64,000 bases of DNA from Paludibacteraceae bacterium (lineage in GTDB: Bacteria; Bacteroidota; Bacteroidia; Bacteroidales; Paludibacteraceae). Below the pieces are notes generated by a model. That model was given only the letters and a program-made list of their open reading frames with translations. It had not been told where the DNA came from and did not search any database. The stretch spans positions 62,001 through 126,000 of the forward strand of contig JAKSKZ010000002.1 in NCBI GenBank assembly GCA_024401475.1, given 5' to 3'. A program made the position numbers and the translations under genes. How positions within the stretch are numbered: the first letter of the stretch is position 1; every line of letters starts with the position of its first letter. Below are positions 9,102 to 16,720 of this stretch, piece after piece.

Positions 9102-10258
9102 ACGAACATTTCGAAATTAAAGAACATATCCACTCCATTGTCATATGCCTCATGAATCTCTTCTTCTGTTAGTTGGCGCACAGTAAAAGTTCTCTCCTTC
9201 CCCTCCATTTGATGGGTGAACATCACAGAGAATTCTTTCGGAGCCATCTTAATGAATTGATTCAGAATATACGGACTATGTGTTGCTACGAACAAGCTAT
9301 CATCATGAACAGCTAACTTATCTAAAATCCAATTCACAAACTGACATTGAGTTGACGGGAACAGATTATCCTCTGGTTCCTCAAGAAAAATCTCGCTATG
9401 ATCCACCTTGACATATTTCTCATAGGTCTGCTTAAATTTCTTAGCATGCTTATCTTCAGAGAAAGCATAATCAAAGCCTTCAATGGATACATACACCACA
9501 GCATCGCCTTGTTGGACATTCTTCTTGTACAAGTTTGCGTATATCGTGGAGAGCAGATTCTTACGCTCTTCACGCTGCTCGTAAGACATTTTAGTTTCAT
9601 CTTCCCTGTACTGCCCATTGGTAAGGTAATCAAGATGCACATACATGGGCAGCAAAGACTGAATGCCACTGGAACTTTCCCTTAGTTTCAAGGTTGCACC
9701 ATTCTCCAGACGTATGTTGTCAGTATTCGACTGGCTGTCGTAGGCATATGACATGCCAAGACCCAAAAAATCATCTTCGTTTTTCACAAACCTACGGGCC
9801 CTGTCCCAATCGGACATGAACTCTACCATATTACCATCAAGCGAGAGCGAACTCCATCCAGGAATAGCGGCAACAAGATTTCTGTCGGCGGGGACATAAC
9901 TTACTTTGGCCTTTTTATAGTTCCAATGTCCACTCTTCCATTTTAAGTTAAAACTTTTAGTGGCGTGATCGTATGAAAAGGAGAGATGACTCGATTCGTA
10001 TTCTATGTAAGTGTCAGGATGAACATAACCTGCCATTTGGTAATAATCCGTCATGATATCGATAAACGCAGAACCCTTTCCAAAACCATTGATTTTTTGG
10101 GATAATTCGAGACGCTTTTCCACCCATACGCAATAGCATGCGGTTTTCAGCACACAGCTCTTTCCTGAACTCTGCATACCAATCAAGACATTAACCTTCC
10201 CCAACTGGATGTCTGCGCTTGCGATAGGACCCAAATTTTTTATTACTAAGTGCCTCAT
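9098..10258 (-). CDS. ABC-type (AAA15/21) ATPase of a two-gene module
   Basis: A soluble SMC/ABC-like ATPase of about 386 residues. Walker A is GMQSSGKS (residues 27-34), the signature-like motif is ESSSGIQSLLP, Walker B is EIFLEEPEDNLFP and the H-loop is ATHSPYIL. The central part is variable, as in OLD-like and PARIS AriA-like ATPases that sense phage or DNA damage and control a nuclease partner. The start at ATG 10256-10258 is chosen because homologues begin near MRHLVIKNLGPI and the promoter at 10308-10339 puts transcription start near 10301. A paralogue with the same motifs is at 15282-16457. Confidence 0.75.
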   Translation of the reverse strand: MRHLVIKNLGPIASADIQLGKVNVLIGMQSSGKSCVLKTACYCVWVEKRLELSQKINGFGKGSAFIDIMTDYYQMAGYVHPDTYIEYESSHLSFSYDHATKSFNLKWKSGHWNYKKAKVSYVPADRNLVAAIPGWSSLSLDGNMVEFMSDWDRARRFVKNEDDFLGLGMSYAYDSQSNTDNIRLENGATLKLRESSSGIQSLLPMYVHLDYLTNGQYREDETKMSYEQREERKNLLSTIYANLYKKNVQQGDAVVYVSIEGFDYAFSEDKHAKKFKQTYEKYVKVDHSEIFLEEPEDNLFPSTQCQFVNWILDKLAVHDDSLFVATHSPYILNQFIKMAPKEFSVMFTHQMEGKERTFTVRQLTEEEIHEAYDNGVDMFFNFEMFV

Positions 10259-10307
10259 ATATTCGTTACTGATATCTGGAATCAGATAAATCAACCCATT
10301 TTATTTG

Positions 10308-10339
10308 CAAATTTATATTTTATATTTACCCGTCACAAA
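10308..10339 (-). promoter_or_regulatory. Bacteroidetes promoter for the ATPase/TOPRIM-like pair
   Basis: On the minus strand the -7 box TAAATTTG (10308-10315) lies 20 nt downstream of a TTTG -33 box (10336-10339). This matches the TTTG/TAnnTTTG consensus of the Bacteroidetes housekeeping sigma factor. Transcription would start near 10301, about 43 nt before the chosen start. Confidence 0.6.
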
Positions 10340-10445
10340 TCCAAGGCAAGAAATTCCCCCTCTGCGCTTATACAGTCCTTCGACACGCGGAAGGTCAGCA
10401 CCACATCCTCTATGTTGTAATCATTATATCATATATACATGTTGT

Positions 10446-10859
10446 TTAAAAGTCGCCGACCAAAGATGGCTCGGACTTTACAATCCTTTTTCTCACATAA
10501 CAAAAGGATTGAGGTGGAGTAAACCTAGCAATCGTCTCGTATGGGTTGATAGGTTCTTTATATGGTACGAAAGACGTGATTTCCAATGCGTATGCAATCG
10601 ATCTTTGATTATAGTATTCATCAAAATACTCTCTTGTAATGCCAGCTTTTGCACTTGTCAATGACCATATTCTGTCTGGCTCTCCTTCAAGAACTTTTCC
10701 CAAAAGAAATTCTCCAATTATCCTGCATACTGGGCTTGATGCATAAACATATATTTTATTCACATGCTCTTTAAACCCTTTCTTGCGAAACTCGTACCTC
10801 TTTCGCCCTGCCACAATCTCATCTACAAACTGGGGCTTAATCGATAAAATAGCGTCCAT
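10446..10859 (-). CDS. ASCH/PUA-like domain protein
   Basis: A 137-residue protein beginning MDAILSIKPQFVDEIVAG, then RYEFRKKGF and NKIYVYASSPVCRIIGEF, which resembles the ASCH branch of the PUA-like superfamily (predicted RNA or modified-nucleotide binding). An upstream ATG at 10871 would add four residues. The gene lies upstream of the ATPase/TOPRIM-like pair in the same direction. About 190 nt and a separate promoter intervene, so co-transcription is not required. ASCH and EVE-type proteins are often found in defence neighbourhoods. Confidence 0.65.
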   Translation of the reverse strand: MDAILSIKPQFVDEIVAGRKRYEFRKKGFKEHVNKIYVYASSPVCRIIGEFLLGKVLEGEPDRIWSLTSAKAGITREYFDEYYNQRSIAYALEITSFVPYKEPINPYETIARFTPPQSFCYVRKRIVKSEPSLVGDF

Positions 10860-11020
10860 CTGCGTTTCCAAATTTTACGATTTCATCAAATTGTTGATTT
10901 GTTACAGGCATAGCCCATCCTGAAGTCACTTTTATACTTTGGGGTGACAACCTATTCTACAAACCGACAATCATCGCCTTAACATAACATTGAGTAACCA
11001 TTATTTCTTATCACCACACA

Positions 11021-11510
11021 TTACTCAACAACTTCATCACGCTTCACATAACGAAGTTTCTTCCACACTCCGCACATCAAGTTCACACCAGTCCAGAACA
11101 CCGAGGCCACGGTGTTCATGCCCTCGGCCTCATGCCATAGTTTGTAATGCCACTTGATAAGGGTCGAATATCCGTGAGTTGAGACACTGCCCACACGACC
11201 TCTGCGGTACTTTGCATAACAGATCGTCAGAATCCAAGAATGCAATCCATTTGCCTTTGGCTTCGCGCAAGGCGTAATTACGGGAAACAGCCGCACCCGA
11301 GTTCTTGGGGTTCTTCAATAGACGAATTCGCACATCTTGCTCAACATATGGGGCTACCACCTCACACGATTCATCGGTTGAACAGTCGTCCACTATGATC
11401 ATCTCCCAGTTCTGGTAGATCTGCGCTTGCACTGATTTTATTGTCTCACCAATAAACTTAGCACAGTTCCAATTGGGGGTAATAATTGATACTAATCCGT
11501 AATCGTTCAT
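11021..11510 (-). pseudogene. Family 2 glycosyltransferase, internal deletion
   Basis: The N-terminal 95 or so residues are normal for GT2: SIITPNWNCAKFIGETIKSV, then IIVDDCSTDES, SGAAVSRNYALREAKGKW and FLDSDDLL. After the DxD the frame breaks. In another frame the typical C-terminus appears: IKWHYKLWHEAEGMN, then MCGVWKKLRYVKRDE, ending at 11021. The roughly 100 residues normally between these parts are absent. The gene is therefore internally deleted and out of frame, and cannot make a working enzyme. Confidence 0.8.
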
Positions 11511-11942
11511 CTTACCTTGCCATTTTAGTTTCTAAATTCAACCATTTCGCTTCCATCTCATCCACAATTTTACCTTCCATCAAGGAGAGAAAAATGCTGG
11601 ATAATAGGTATATTGACAAATATTTCTTTTAGTTTGTCTCCTATATTGAAACCATTTGTTTGGTTCTTTTTTCTATGCTCAAAATTGCCTGAAACTCAGC
11701 ACATTGTTCATCCATAGTTTAGTTCTACTGCCGTATTTTAATGTTTCAATGCACTGAAGACCAGCAAAGTAAACACCAACCAGAGACTGTTTTTGCCATC
11801 CTAATATAGTTCACAAGTGATACAGGCTATCTTGCGTGCCGATGACAACACGGATGAGTTGAAAAACAAATGGTTTATTGACTCGGTCACTTCGTTAATG
11901 TTGCATATGTGTATACAAATATCACATATGAGTTTCTGAATG
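11511..11942. other. Decayed sequence without an intact gene
   Basis: About 430 nt with several short, mutually incompatible open stretches. On the minus strand a frame ending just before the GT2 remnant reads MEGKIVDEMEAKWLNLETK and stops at about 11515, which looks like the tail of a lost gene. On the plus strand a 41-codon stretch (about 11817-11940) reads QAILRADDNTDELKNKW. Neither is recognisable. The stretch is probably debris from polysaccharide genes. Confidence 0.4.
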
Positions 11943-12128
11943 TTATTTCTTAGGATCAACATCTTGTGGCGTTGAGTCAAAATATGGGTGGGAAATAAAC
12001 CACCTAATGCCATAATGGTCCCTGCGAATCCAAGCAAAATCTTTACGCCAAATATTAGAATCATAGCCATCTACGGCAGTAGCTTTATTCCAAACTGCAT
12101 TAATTACTTGATCAGGAAAATATGCCAT
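11943..12128 (-). CDS. Small protein resembling the start of an HNH-type protein
   Basis: A 61-residue frame beginning MAYFPDQVINAVWNKATAVD and continuing GYDSNIWRKDFAWIRRDHYG. This resembles the N-terminal zone of a group of Bacteroidetes HNH proteins, in which a GWEIDH-type HNH core follows. Here the sequence diverges to WFISHPYFDSTPQDVDPKK and ends, so the HNH core is absent. It could be a truncated remnant or a short independent protein. It sits downstream of the three-gene GHKL/STAS operon in the same orientation, 65 nt after the membrane protein. Confidence 0.45.
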   Translation of the reverse strand: MAYFPDQVINAVWNKATAVDGYDSNIWRKDFAWIRRDHYGIRWFISHPYFDSTPQDVDPKK

Positions 12129-12193
12129 AATATTTAATAATTATATATTACAAATGTTATCATTCTTGCCATACCACCAGATGTGAGAATTTG

Positions 12194-12790
12194 TTATGTT
12201 TGAGATATGTTGACCTTCATTTGATACAATGAGAACCTAATCTCATCAATTTTCACTTCTATGACAGCCTTCCTCTCGTTACTATACTTAACTATACCAT
12301 TCTGAACAGCTACCTCTGGAATTCGGCCTTGAATCAAAATCGGAGTATTAGTAGTCAATGTTCGCAAATCAGAGAGATTAGAAGATAACGCATCAAGAGT
12401 ATCTTTGTCACAAGCGGTCGGATAGTCAGCCTTAATTGTGTCTGAAATTTTTGCTCCCCATCGTCTATTTCTCTTGTCAATAGAACAAACTTCGACATAA
12501 GAAGCTCCACTGTTATGCCCAACTAAATCACTCAATCTTTTTAGATTCGAGTCAATCTCATCAATTTTATTTGACACAAGATCTATTTTAGATTTAAGCT
12601 TTCTTGATGAATTTTGAACAAAATAGGATACCATCCAACCTAGTAAAGATATTACCAAAAGATTTATGATGTTGAATGCCGGAACATCAAAAGAGAGATG
12701 AAACACATCCCAATGTTCAGCAAAAAGACCAAACATCCAACCTAAAGAGAAAATGAGAATCCACAAAAGAATTTGAAATAACCATTTCAT
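12194..12790 (-). CDS. Two-TM coiled-coil protein of the GHKL/STAS operon
   Basis: A 198-residue protein starting MKWLFQILLWILIFSLGW. Two hydrophobic segments (about residues 3-22 and 41-57) are followed by a charged, heptad-rich stretch (60-92) and a soluble C-terminal domain of about 100 residues that I do not recognise. The ATG at 12788-12790 lies one base after the stop of the DUF4325 gene (TAA-T-ATG), which favours this start over longer in-frame ones. As the last gene of the operon it may be the membrane output of the upstream ATPase and STAS proteins. That role is inference. Confidence 0.68.
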   Translation of the reverse strand: MKWLFQILLWILIFSLGWMFGLFAEHWDVFHLSFDVPAFNIINLLVISLLGWMVSYFVQNSSRKLKSKIDLVSNKIDEIDSNLKRLSDLVGHNSGASYVEVCSIDKRNRRWGAKISDTIKADYPTACDKDTLDALSSNLSDLRTLTTNTPILIQGRIPEVAVQNGIVKYSNERKAVIEVKIDEIRFSLYQMKVNISQT

Positions 12791-12791
12791 A

Positions 12792-13133
12792 TTACTTACA
12801 TTCTTCTTTGTGGGCATTTTCAATATCTTCCCAAATTTCATCTTTGTAATCTGGGTCCTCTTCTGATTTGAGTTTTAGTTTTGTTTTCAGGAATTCGTAA
12901 GGAATATGCTCCTCACGAATAAGACCACCAAACGCCTCTTCAAGGAAAGAAGTACCATAACCTGAAACGCCATCAAGGTCTATTAGGATCTCACTATCAC
13001 TTTCCATAGCTTCTTTTACTTTCGGTACAAGCACCTCCTTTCGGAATTGCTCTCCAGAGAATTTCCCTTCAGAAACGTATCTTGGTCCAGGAATCCTTGA
13101 GAAATCTTTTAATATTGACACTATTACACCCAT
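12792..13133 (-). CDS. DUF4325 STAS-like protein
   Basis: A 113-residue protein matching the STAS-like DUF4325 family: FSGEQFRKEVLVPKVKEAM, then EILIDLDGVSGYGTSFLEEA and FGGLIREEHI. The strand-loop IDLDGVSGYGTS resembles the phosphorylation loop of anti-anti-sigma factors, with T61 and S62 as possible target residues. The start overlaps the GHKL/STAS gene by 10 nt, so the two are tightly coupled. DUF4325 proteins are often next to ATP-binding GHKL proteins; the pair could act as a kinase and partner switch. No experimental function is known to me. Confidence 0.78.
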   Translation of the reverse strand: MGVIVSILKDFSRIPGPRYVSEGKFSGEQFRKEVLVPKVKEAMESDSEILIDLDGVSGYGTSFLEEAFGGLIREEHIPYEFLKTKLKLKSEEDPDYKDEIWEDIENAHKEECK

Positions 13134-14200
13134 GGTAAATTAAAAATTGTATTATTTATTTCGCACGAAATGAACGTGCCATGAAGATTACCGTTCATTA
13201 GATGGAAGTCATCATTTCCTATATCAGCATAAACACGGTTGCTTATTATTATGAGTTTCCCTAATTTGCCCTTTTTATACGCACTATAAATTCCTGGTAA
13301 CCCCTTTCCTCGATATGACTTCCCTGTACATGTTTTGTGCAGTTCACCTTCAAGTATAAGCTTCATTATTTTATCACTAGAATCAGCCCATGGGAAAAAC
13401 TTGGAAAATAAATCTTTCCATCCGTAGAATAAATCACCAGGATGCTTGTTATTCAAACTATCAAATATTCCCATGCCAAAATCCATAAAGGAGATAGTCG
13501 CTACTTGATTCTTTTGATCACGGTTTGATGAAATCCACCAATGCTTTTCCCCCTTTTTACTACCTGCGTGATTGTTTGTATTATGCATAAGTTCAATCAA
13601 TGTTCGTTGTACCCCTGTGCATCTTCTCTTCTCACCCCAGACTGTTTCACTTGCAACCTCTATAATTCTATCTGCAGCCTCCGTATCTACCTCCTTTTGT
13701 GCATGCGTGTATATTTTACTCAAGGGCGTTCCAACTGTGTAATTCATTCCATCTTTTCCTGTCTTATAAAGGTGTCTAAAGAATCCTGAAGTCTCTAGTT
13801 CTTGTCGCAGGGTTATATTATTAGGCTTACTGCCGTTAAAGTTAATTCCTTTTTCCCGAAACAGAATCATATTTGCAAGTAATAACAAAATCGCTCCATT
13901 ACCTAAAGTAGAAACCGTATCCATGTTAATAAAAACAGGCTCTTTCTTCTGATAATATGAATTGATTTCATCAATGAAGGCTAATACTTCATTTTCATTA
14001 GATACTAGTGAGAAGTTATCAGGAGCTTTAAGGAAATGATAATTTGTAGAACCCTGAGGTTCGGACAAAAAAGATGGGGTGTACCTAGAACGACCAAGAC
14101 GGAAGTCTTCTCTTCTTTTTTCCTTGAAGTGAACTTTCAGCATCATAGACTTTCTGTCGTGCCTAATTTTCCATTTTTTTCTTTTTGAACTTATGTCCAT
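13124..14200 (-). CDS. STAS plus GHKL-type ATPase protein
   Basis: A 358-residue protein with a STAS-like region (about 60-145; INMDTVSTLGNGAILLLLAN at 91-110) fused to a histidine-kinase-like ATPase (about 165-355). The N box is LIELMHNTNNHA (201-212), the G1 motif MDFGMGIFDS (239-248), the G2 motif RGKGLPGIYSAYKKGKLG (297-314) and the final GTF at 341-343. There is no dimerisation/phosphoacceptor helix or receiver domain, so it resembles anti-sigma kinases or GHKL defence ATPases more than a sensor kinase. It heads a three-gene operon. Confidence 0.75.
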   Translation of the reverse strand: MDISSKRKKWKIRHDRKSMMLKVHFKEKRREDFRLGRSRYTPSFLSEPQGSTNYHFLKAPDNFSLVSNENEVLAFIDEINSYYQKKEPVFINMDTVSTLGNGAILLLLANMILFREKGINFNGSKPNNITLRQELETSGFFRHLYKTGKDGMNYTVGTPLSKIYTHAQKEVDTEAADRIIEVASETVWGEKRRCTGVQRTLIELMHNTNNHAGSKKGEKHWWISSNRDQKNQVATISFMDFGMGIFDSLNNKHPGDLFYGWKDLFSKFFPWADSSDKIMKLILEGELHKTCTGKSYRGKGLPGIYSAYKKGKLGKLIIISNRVYADIGNDDFHLMNGNLHGTFISCEINNTIFNLPWV

Positions 14201-14257
14201 ATTTATTATTGATTATCGGCTTTTCGATTAGTCACATTTACGACGCTTCAGGGACTT

Positions 14258-14632
14258 TCAATTCTTCTCCATCACCCTCCCCGGCACCCCCACACAAGTT
14301 GCGCCATCAGGAACCGACTTGTTTACCAACGTGCCGGCTCCAACTACGGCATTCTCGCCTATCACGAGGTCGTGGCGGGCTGTAATATTTGCTCGCATGC
14401 CAATGTATGCCCCATCTTTTATTGTCAGCCTATTATGCCCTTGATTAGGGCCATGGCATGCAAAATAAACACCATAACTGATAATTACATTATTGCCTAT
14501 TTCCATTTCCTTCACGCAAAGATCGTCGAGATAACATTTCATGCCTATGAATGTACCTTTGCCTATCTTAAATCCACATAAACGATAGAGACCAATGCGC
14601 ACTGGCGTCAACACACAATTAAGCGCTATGTT
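14258..14632 (-). pseudogene. Hexapeptide acetyltransferase missing its start
   Basis: A left-handed beta-helix acyltransferase: TPVRIGLYRLCGFKIGKGTF, IGMKCYLDDLCVKE, IGNNVIISYGVYFACHG, IGMRANITARHD, IGENAVVGAGTLVNKSV and ATCVGVPGRVMEKN. Family-like sequence starts at about 14632. Upstream, the frame runs through the repeat at 14659-14697 and into the end of the nuclease-like gene at 14707 with only a TTG as possible start. The gene has probably lost only a few N-terminal residues and its start codon through insertion of the upstream cassette. It may be silent. Confidence 0.65.
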
Positions 14633-14658
14633 TTGGCAACCACAAGGGTTTGAGTAAT

Positions 14659-14683
14659 GGGCAACCACAAGGGTTGCCCCTAC
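14659..14683. repeat. Hairpin repeat type C, copy 1
   Basis: A 25-nt sequence with inverted arms GGGCAACC and GGTTGCCC, identical base for base to the copy at 19461-19485. A partial copy (ggcaaccacaagggtt) lies immediately left of it at about 14634-14650. It is followed directly by half of a type A repeat (about 14684-14697). Short hairpin repeats of this sort are usually non-autonomous intergenic elements. Confidence 0.75.
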
Positions 14684-14706
14684 TTCGCCCTTGTTAGAGA
14701 GTTTCC

Positions 14707-15285
14707 TCAAAAAACTATCTCGTTCTCAAAACTAAGTTCGAGATGAAGCGATTGAGCGAACTCTAATTGAAGTTGCTGCTCGGTAGCAGACATACGAGGA
14801 AATCTGTTAGATACGATAACAAAACATTGAATATCGACAACTTTCTCGAAATCAACTCCCGCTTCTGACAGTTTTTTTTTGAATAGTTGAAATGTATTCC
14901 CTATCTGTGCCATTGCGTCACGATAGGTTTTTTCAACTTGTGCTAAAGTGTGTCCTTCTGCATTTGTCTTGAACTCCACGAAATTGAACTGTGACTCATC
15001 AAACAATGCACAATCGGCAACACCTCCAGGATAGTTAGAGATAAATCTATTGTCAATAGCAAGCAAATATATTTCATGACGCTTTACATTATTGACTATG
15101 ACACATCTATATTGTTCTTCTTCCTGATTGGTGAAGTGGGAATAGAATTGTTCCTCATCATCGATTACCATTGCATTTGCATCTGTAGTAGAATCTATAC
15201 AATCCAATATTGATGGATTATACTGGCGAAAAGAATATCGAAGCCTAAGTTGAGTGATTGCCCGTGGTATAGGTTCTAAAATCAT
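14707..15285 (-). CDS. PD-(D/E)XK-like partner of the second ATPase
   Basis: A 192-residue protein coupled to the ATPase by an ATGA overlap at 15282-15285. The segment GGVADCALFDESQFNFVEFK has the pattern of a PD-(D/E)XK nuclease core: D91, about a dozen residues, then E104-x-K106, with flanking hydrophobic strands (EIYLLAIDNRF before, DIQCFVIVSNRF after). I infer a nuclease effector controlled by the ATPase. An alternative is a structural domain with a chance motif. It is not homologous by eye to the partner of the first ATPase. Confidence 0.62.
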   Translation of the reverse strand: MILEPIPRAITQLRLRYSFRQYNPSILDCIDSTTDANAMVIDDEEQFYSHFTNQEEEQYRCVIVNNVKRHEIYLLAIDNRFISNYPGGVADCALFDESQFNFVEFKTNAEGHTLAQVEKTYRDAMAQIGNTFQLFKKKLSEAGVDFEKVVDIQCFVIVSNRFPRMSATEQQLQLEFAQSLHLELSFENEIVF

Positions 15286-16457
15286 GACTTCAACTGCTTT
15301 AAGTAGAGCTTATACAATTTGCCATACTCGCTACTAATAATCTCTGACACGGCATCGATAGCATTGGCTCCGATGAGTTGAGTTTTGGGGTTAATAAGAC
15401 TTGTTGCATACTCTGATGTTTCTTTATCGAGAGAATATGCAGCAACTTTCATGGGATCTAACCACTCTTCCCTCGGGATTATTTCTGCAACAGTATCAGA
15501 ATATGAAGGATCCTGCCCAACGATACTTGCAAGAAGTTCAACATTGACACAAGTGAGTGTGTAGGGACTATGGGTGGTAATAACCATATTGGCGCTTTCC
15601 TTACATTGGTTTTTCCAAAGTCGGAATATGAGTCGAAGGAGTTCCTTCTGTGTTATAGGGAATAGATTCTGTTCCGGTTCTTCAACAACAAAAGACTCAA
15701 AATAATGCTCTCGACAACAATAATCCATTACCATGACCAAAGGAAGAACAGATTGAATTCCGGAAGAACACGCATCAAGAGGAACAAAAACATTTTGTGA
15801 ATCATTTTTCACACCCACATATTGCTTGCCATCTCTATTTTCGAATATAACATTTAAGAATGGCACCTCGAATTTAGGAGTCGCCTTTTGCGCTTTTTCA
15901 AACAAACTCATATATTCGAGAATCGGTGTTCCAAGGGGAATATTTGCCAGTTGTATGCTTGCGTATGAAGAAGATAGCTGACTTGACATAATTCGCTCGG
16001 AAGGTATATATAAGAGAGTTCGGAAGTTTGCTAATAGCAATTCAAAATCCCTTTCTTGCATATTCTCTATCTTACTATAACCGAGTTTAGGTAATACGGA
16101 ATCACATACTTTATTGATTTCTCCTTGGACTTTTAGGCGTGCTTGCTCTTTTGTTAAAAGAGCATCAGTATATCCAAATACCCCATCTTTGTATGTTATA
16201 ACAATATCTCCATATTTGTAAGATATATATGTGTCAGGTTTAAAATACTGATCAATCTTAAAAGAGACAAAAGGGCGCAACTGCTTCTGTTCTGTAAGAA
16301 CACACCAATGCCAAAAAGCATCTCGGAATATGGTCAACAATTTGGAGATAGTACTCTTTCCTGTGCCTTGCCCACCGATAATAATGGTGAACCGTTTTAT
16401 TTCGATATTTATATATGGTATAGGACCGAAATTCCTTACTTCAATCGTTTCTTTCAT
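15282..16457 (-). CDS. Second ABC-type (AAA15/21) ATPase of a two-gene module
   Basis: A 391-residue ATPase paralogous to that at 9098-10258. Walker A is GGQGTGKST (residues 28-36), the signature-like motif is CSSGIQSVLPLV, Walker B is SFVVEEPEQNLFP and the H-loop is TTHSPYTLT. The first residues MKETIEVRNFGPIPYINIEI match the NFGPI start shared by OLD/RecF-like defence ATPases. It should act as the sensor or motor for the nuclease-like protein encoded next. Its 5' end overlaps a short upstream frame by 17 nt. Confidence 0.75.
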   Translation of the reverse strand: MKETIEVRNFGPIPYINIEIKRFTIIIGGQGTGKSTISKLLTIFRDAFWHWCVLTEQKQLRPFVSFKIDQYFKPDTYISYKYGDIVITYKDGVFGYTDALLTKEQARLKVQGEINKVCDSVLPKLGYSKIENMQERDFELLLANFRTLLYIPSERIMSSQLSSSYASIQLANIPLGTPILEYMSLFEKAQKATPKFEVPFLNVIFENRDGKQYVGVKNDSQNVFVPLDACSSGIQSVLPLVMVMDYCCREHYFESFVVEEPEQNLFPITQKELLRLIFRLWKNQCKESANMVITTHSPYTLTCVNVELLASIVGQDPSYSDTVAEIIPREEWLDPMKVAAYSLDKETSEYATSLINPKTQLIGANAIDAVSEIISSEYGKLYKLYLKQLKS

Positions 16458-16602
16458 ACTTATTTATTGTTAGCGCTTTCAACCACATAAAAACTAACGG
16501 ATGCGTTGAACCATGAAGATGTTTATATCTTAATTTTTCTAATTCCATAATGAGATCAATAATTGGCATATCGAATTCTATATGTGGAATAGAAAGTTTC
16601 AT
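16441..16602 (-). CDS. Short frame resembling a Fic-protein N-terminus
   Basis: A 53-codon frame, MKLSIPHIEFDMPIIDLIME and so on, through KLRYKHLHGSTHP to LTINKYERND. The part LIMELEKLRYKHLHGSTHP resembles the region before the inhibitory helix in a class of Fic proteins, after which homologues have a long Fic core. Here it ends after about 50 residues, overlapping the ATPase start by 17 nt. It may be a remnant of a Fic gene cut by the ATPase cassette or a short leader protein of the module. The family match is from memory and uncertain. Confidence 0.4.
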   Translation of the reverse strand: MKLSIPHIEFDMPIIDLIMELEKLRYKHLHGSTHPLVFMWLKALTINKYERND

Positions 16603-16678
16603 TTTTATTCATTAAATTCTCAAACGCTATTATTCCTCAAACTACTTTGCATGATATGTTTGCCACCGGCAGTTTTTC

Positions 16679-16720
16679 CACGGCTTCGCCCATGTTAGTC
16701 ACAGTCGGACCAACAGAACG
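16679..16720. repeat. Intergenic repeat type A, copy 3
   Basis: Contains ggcttcgcccatgttagtc and then cacagtcggaccaacagaac, matching the copies at 6491-6530 and 7633-7674. It lies upstream of the second ATPase module, as copy 2 lies near the first broken region. Confidence 0.7.

Noticed and set aside
11801..12070. Minus-strand frame of 89 codons overlapping the HNH-like small gene
   Set aside because: It is out of frame with the better supported 61-codon gene and has no family resemblance.
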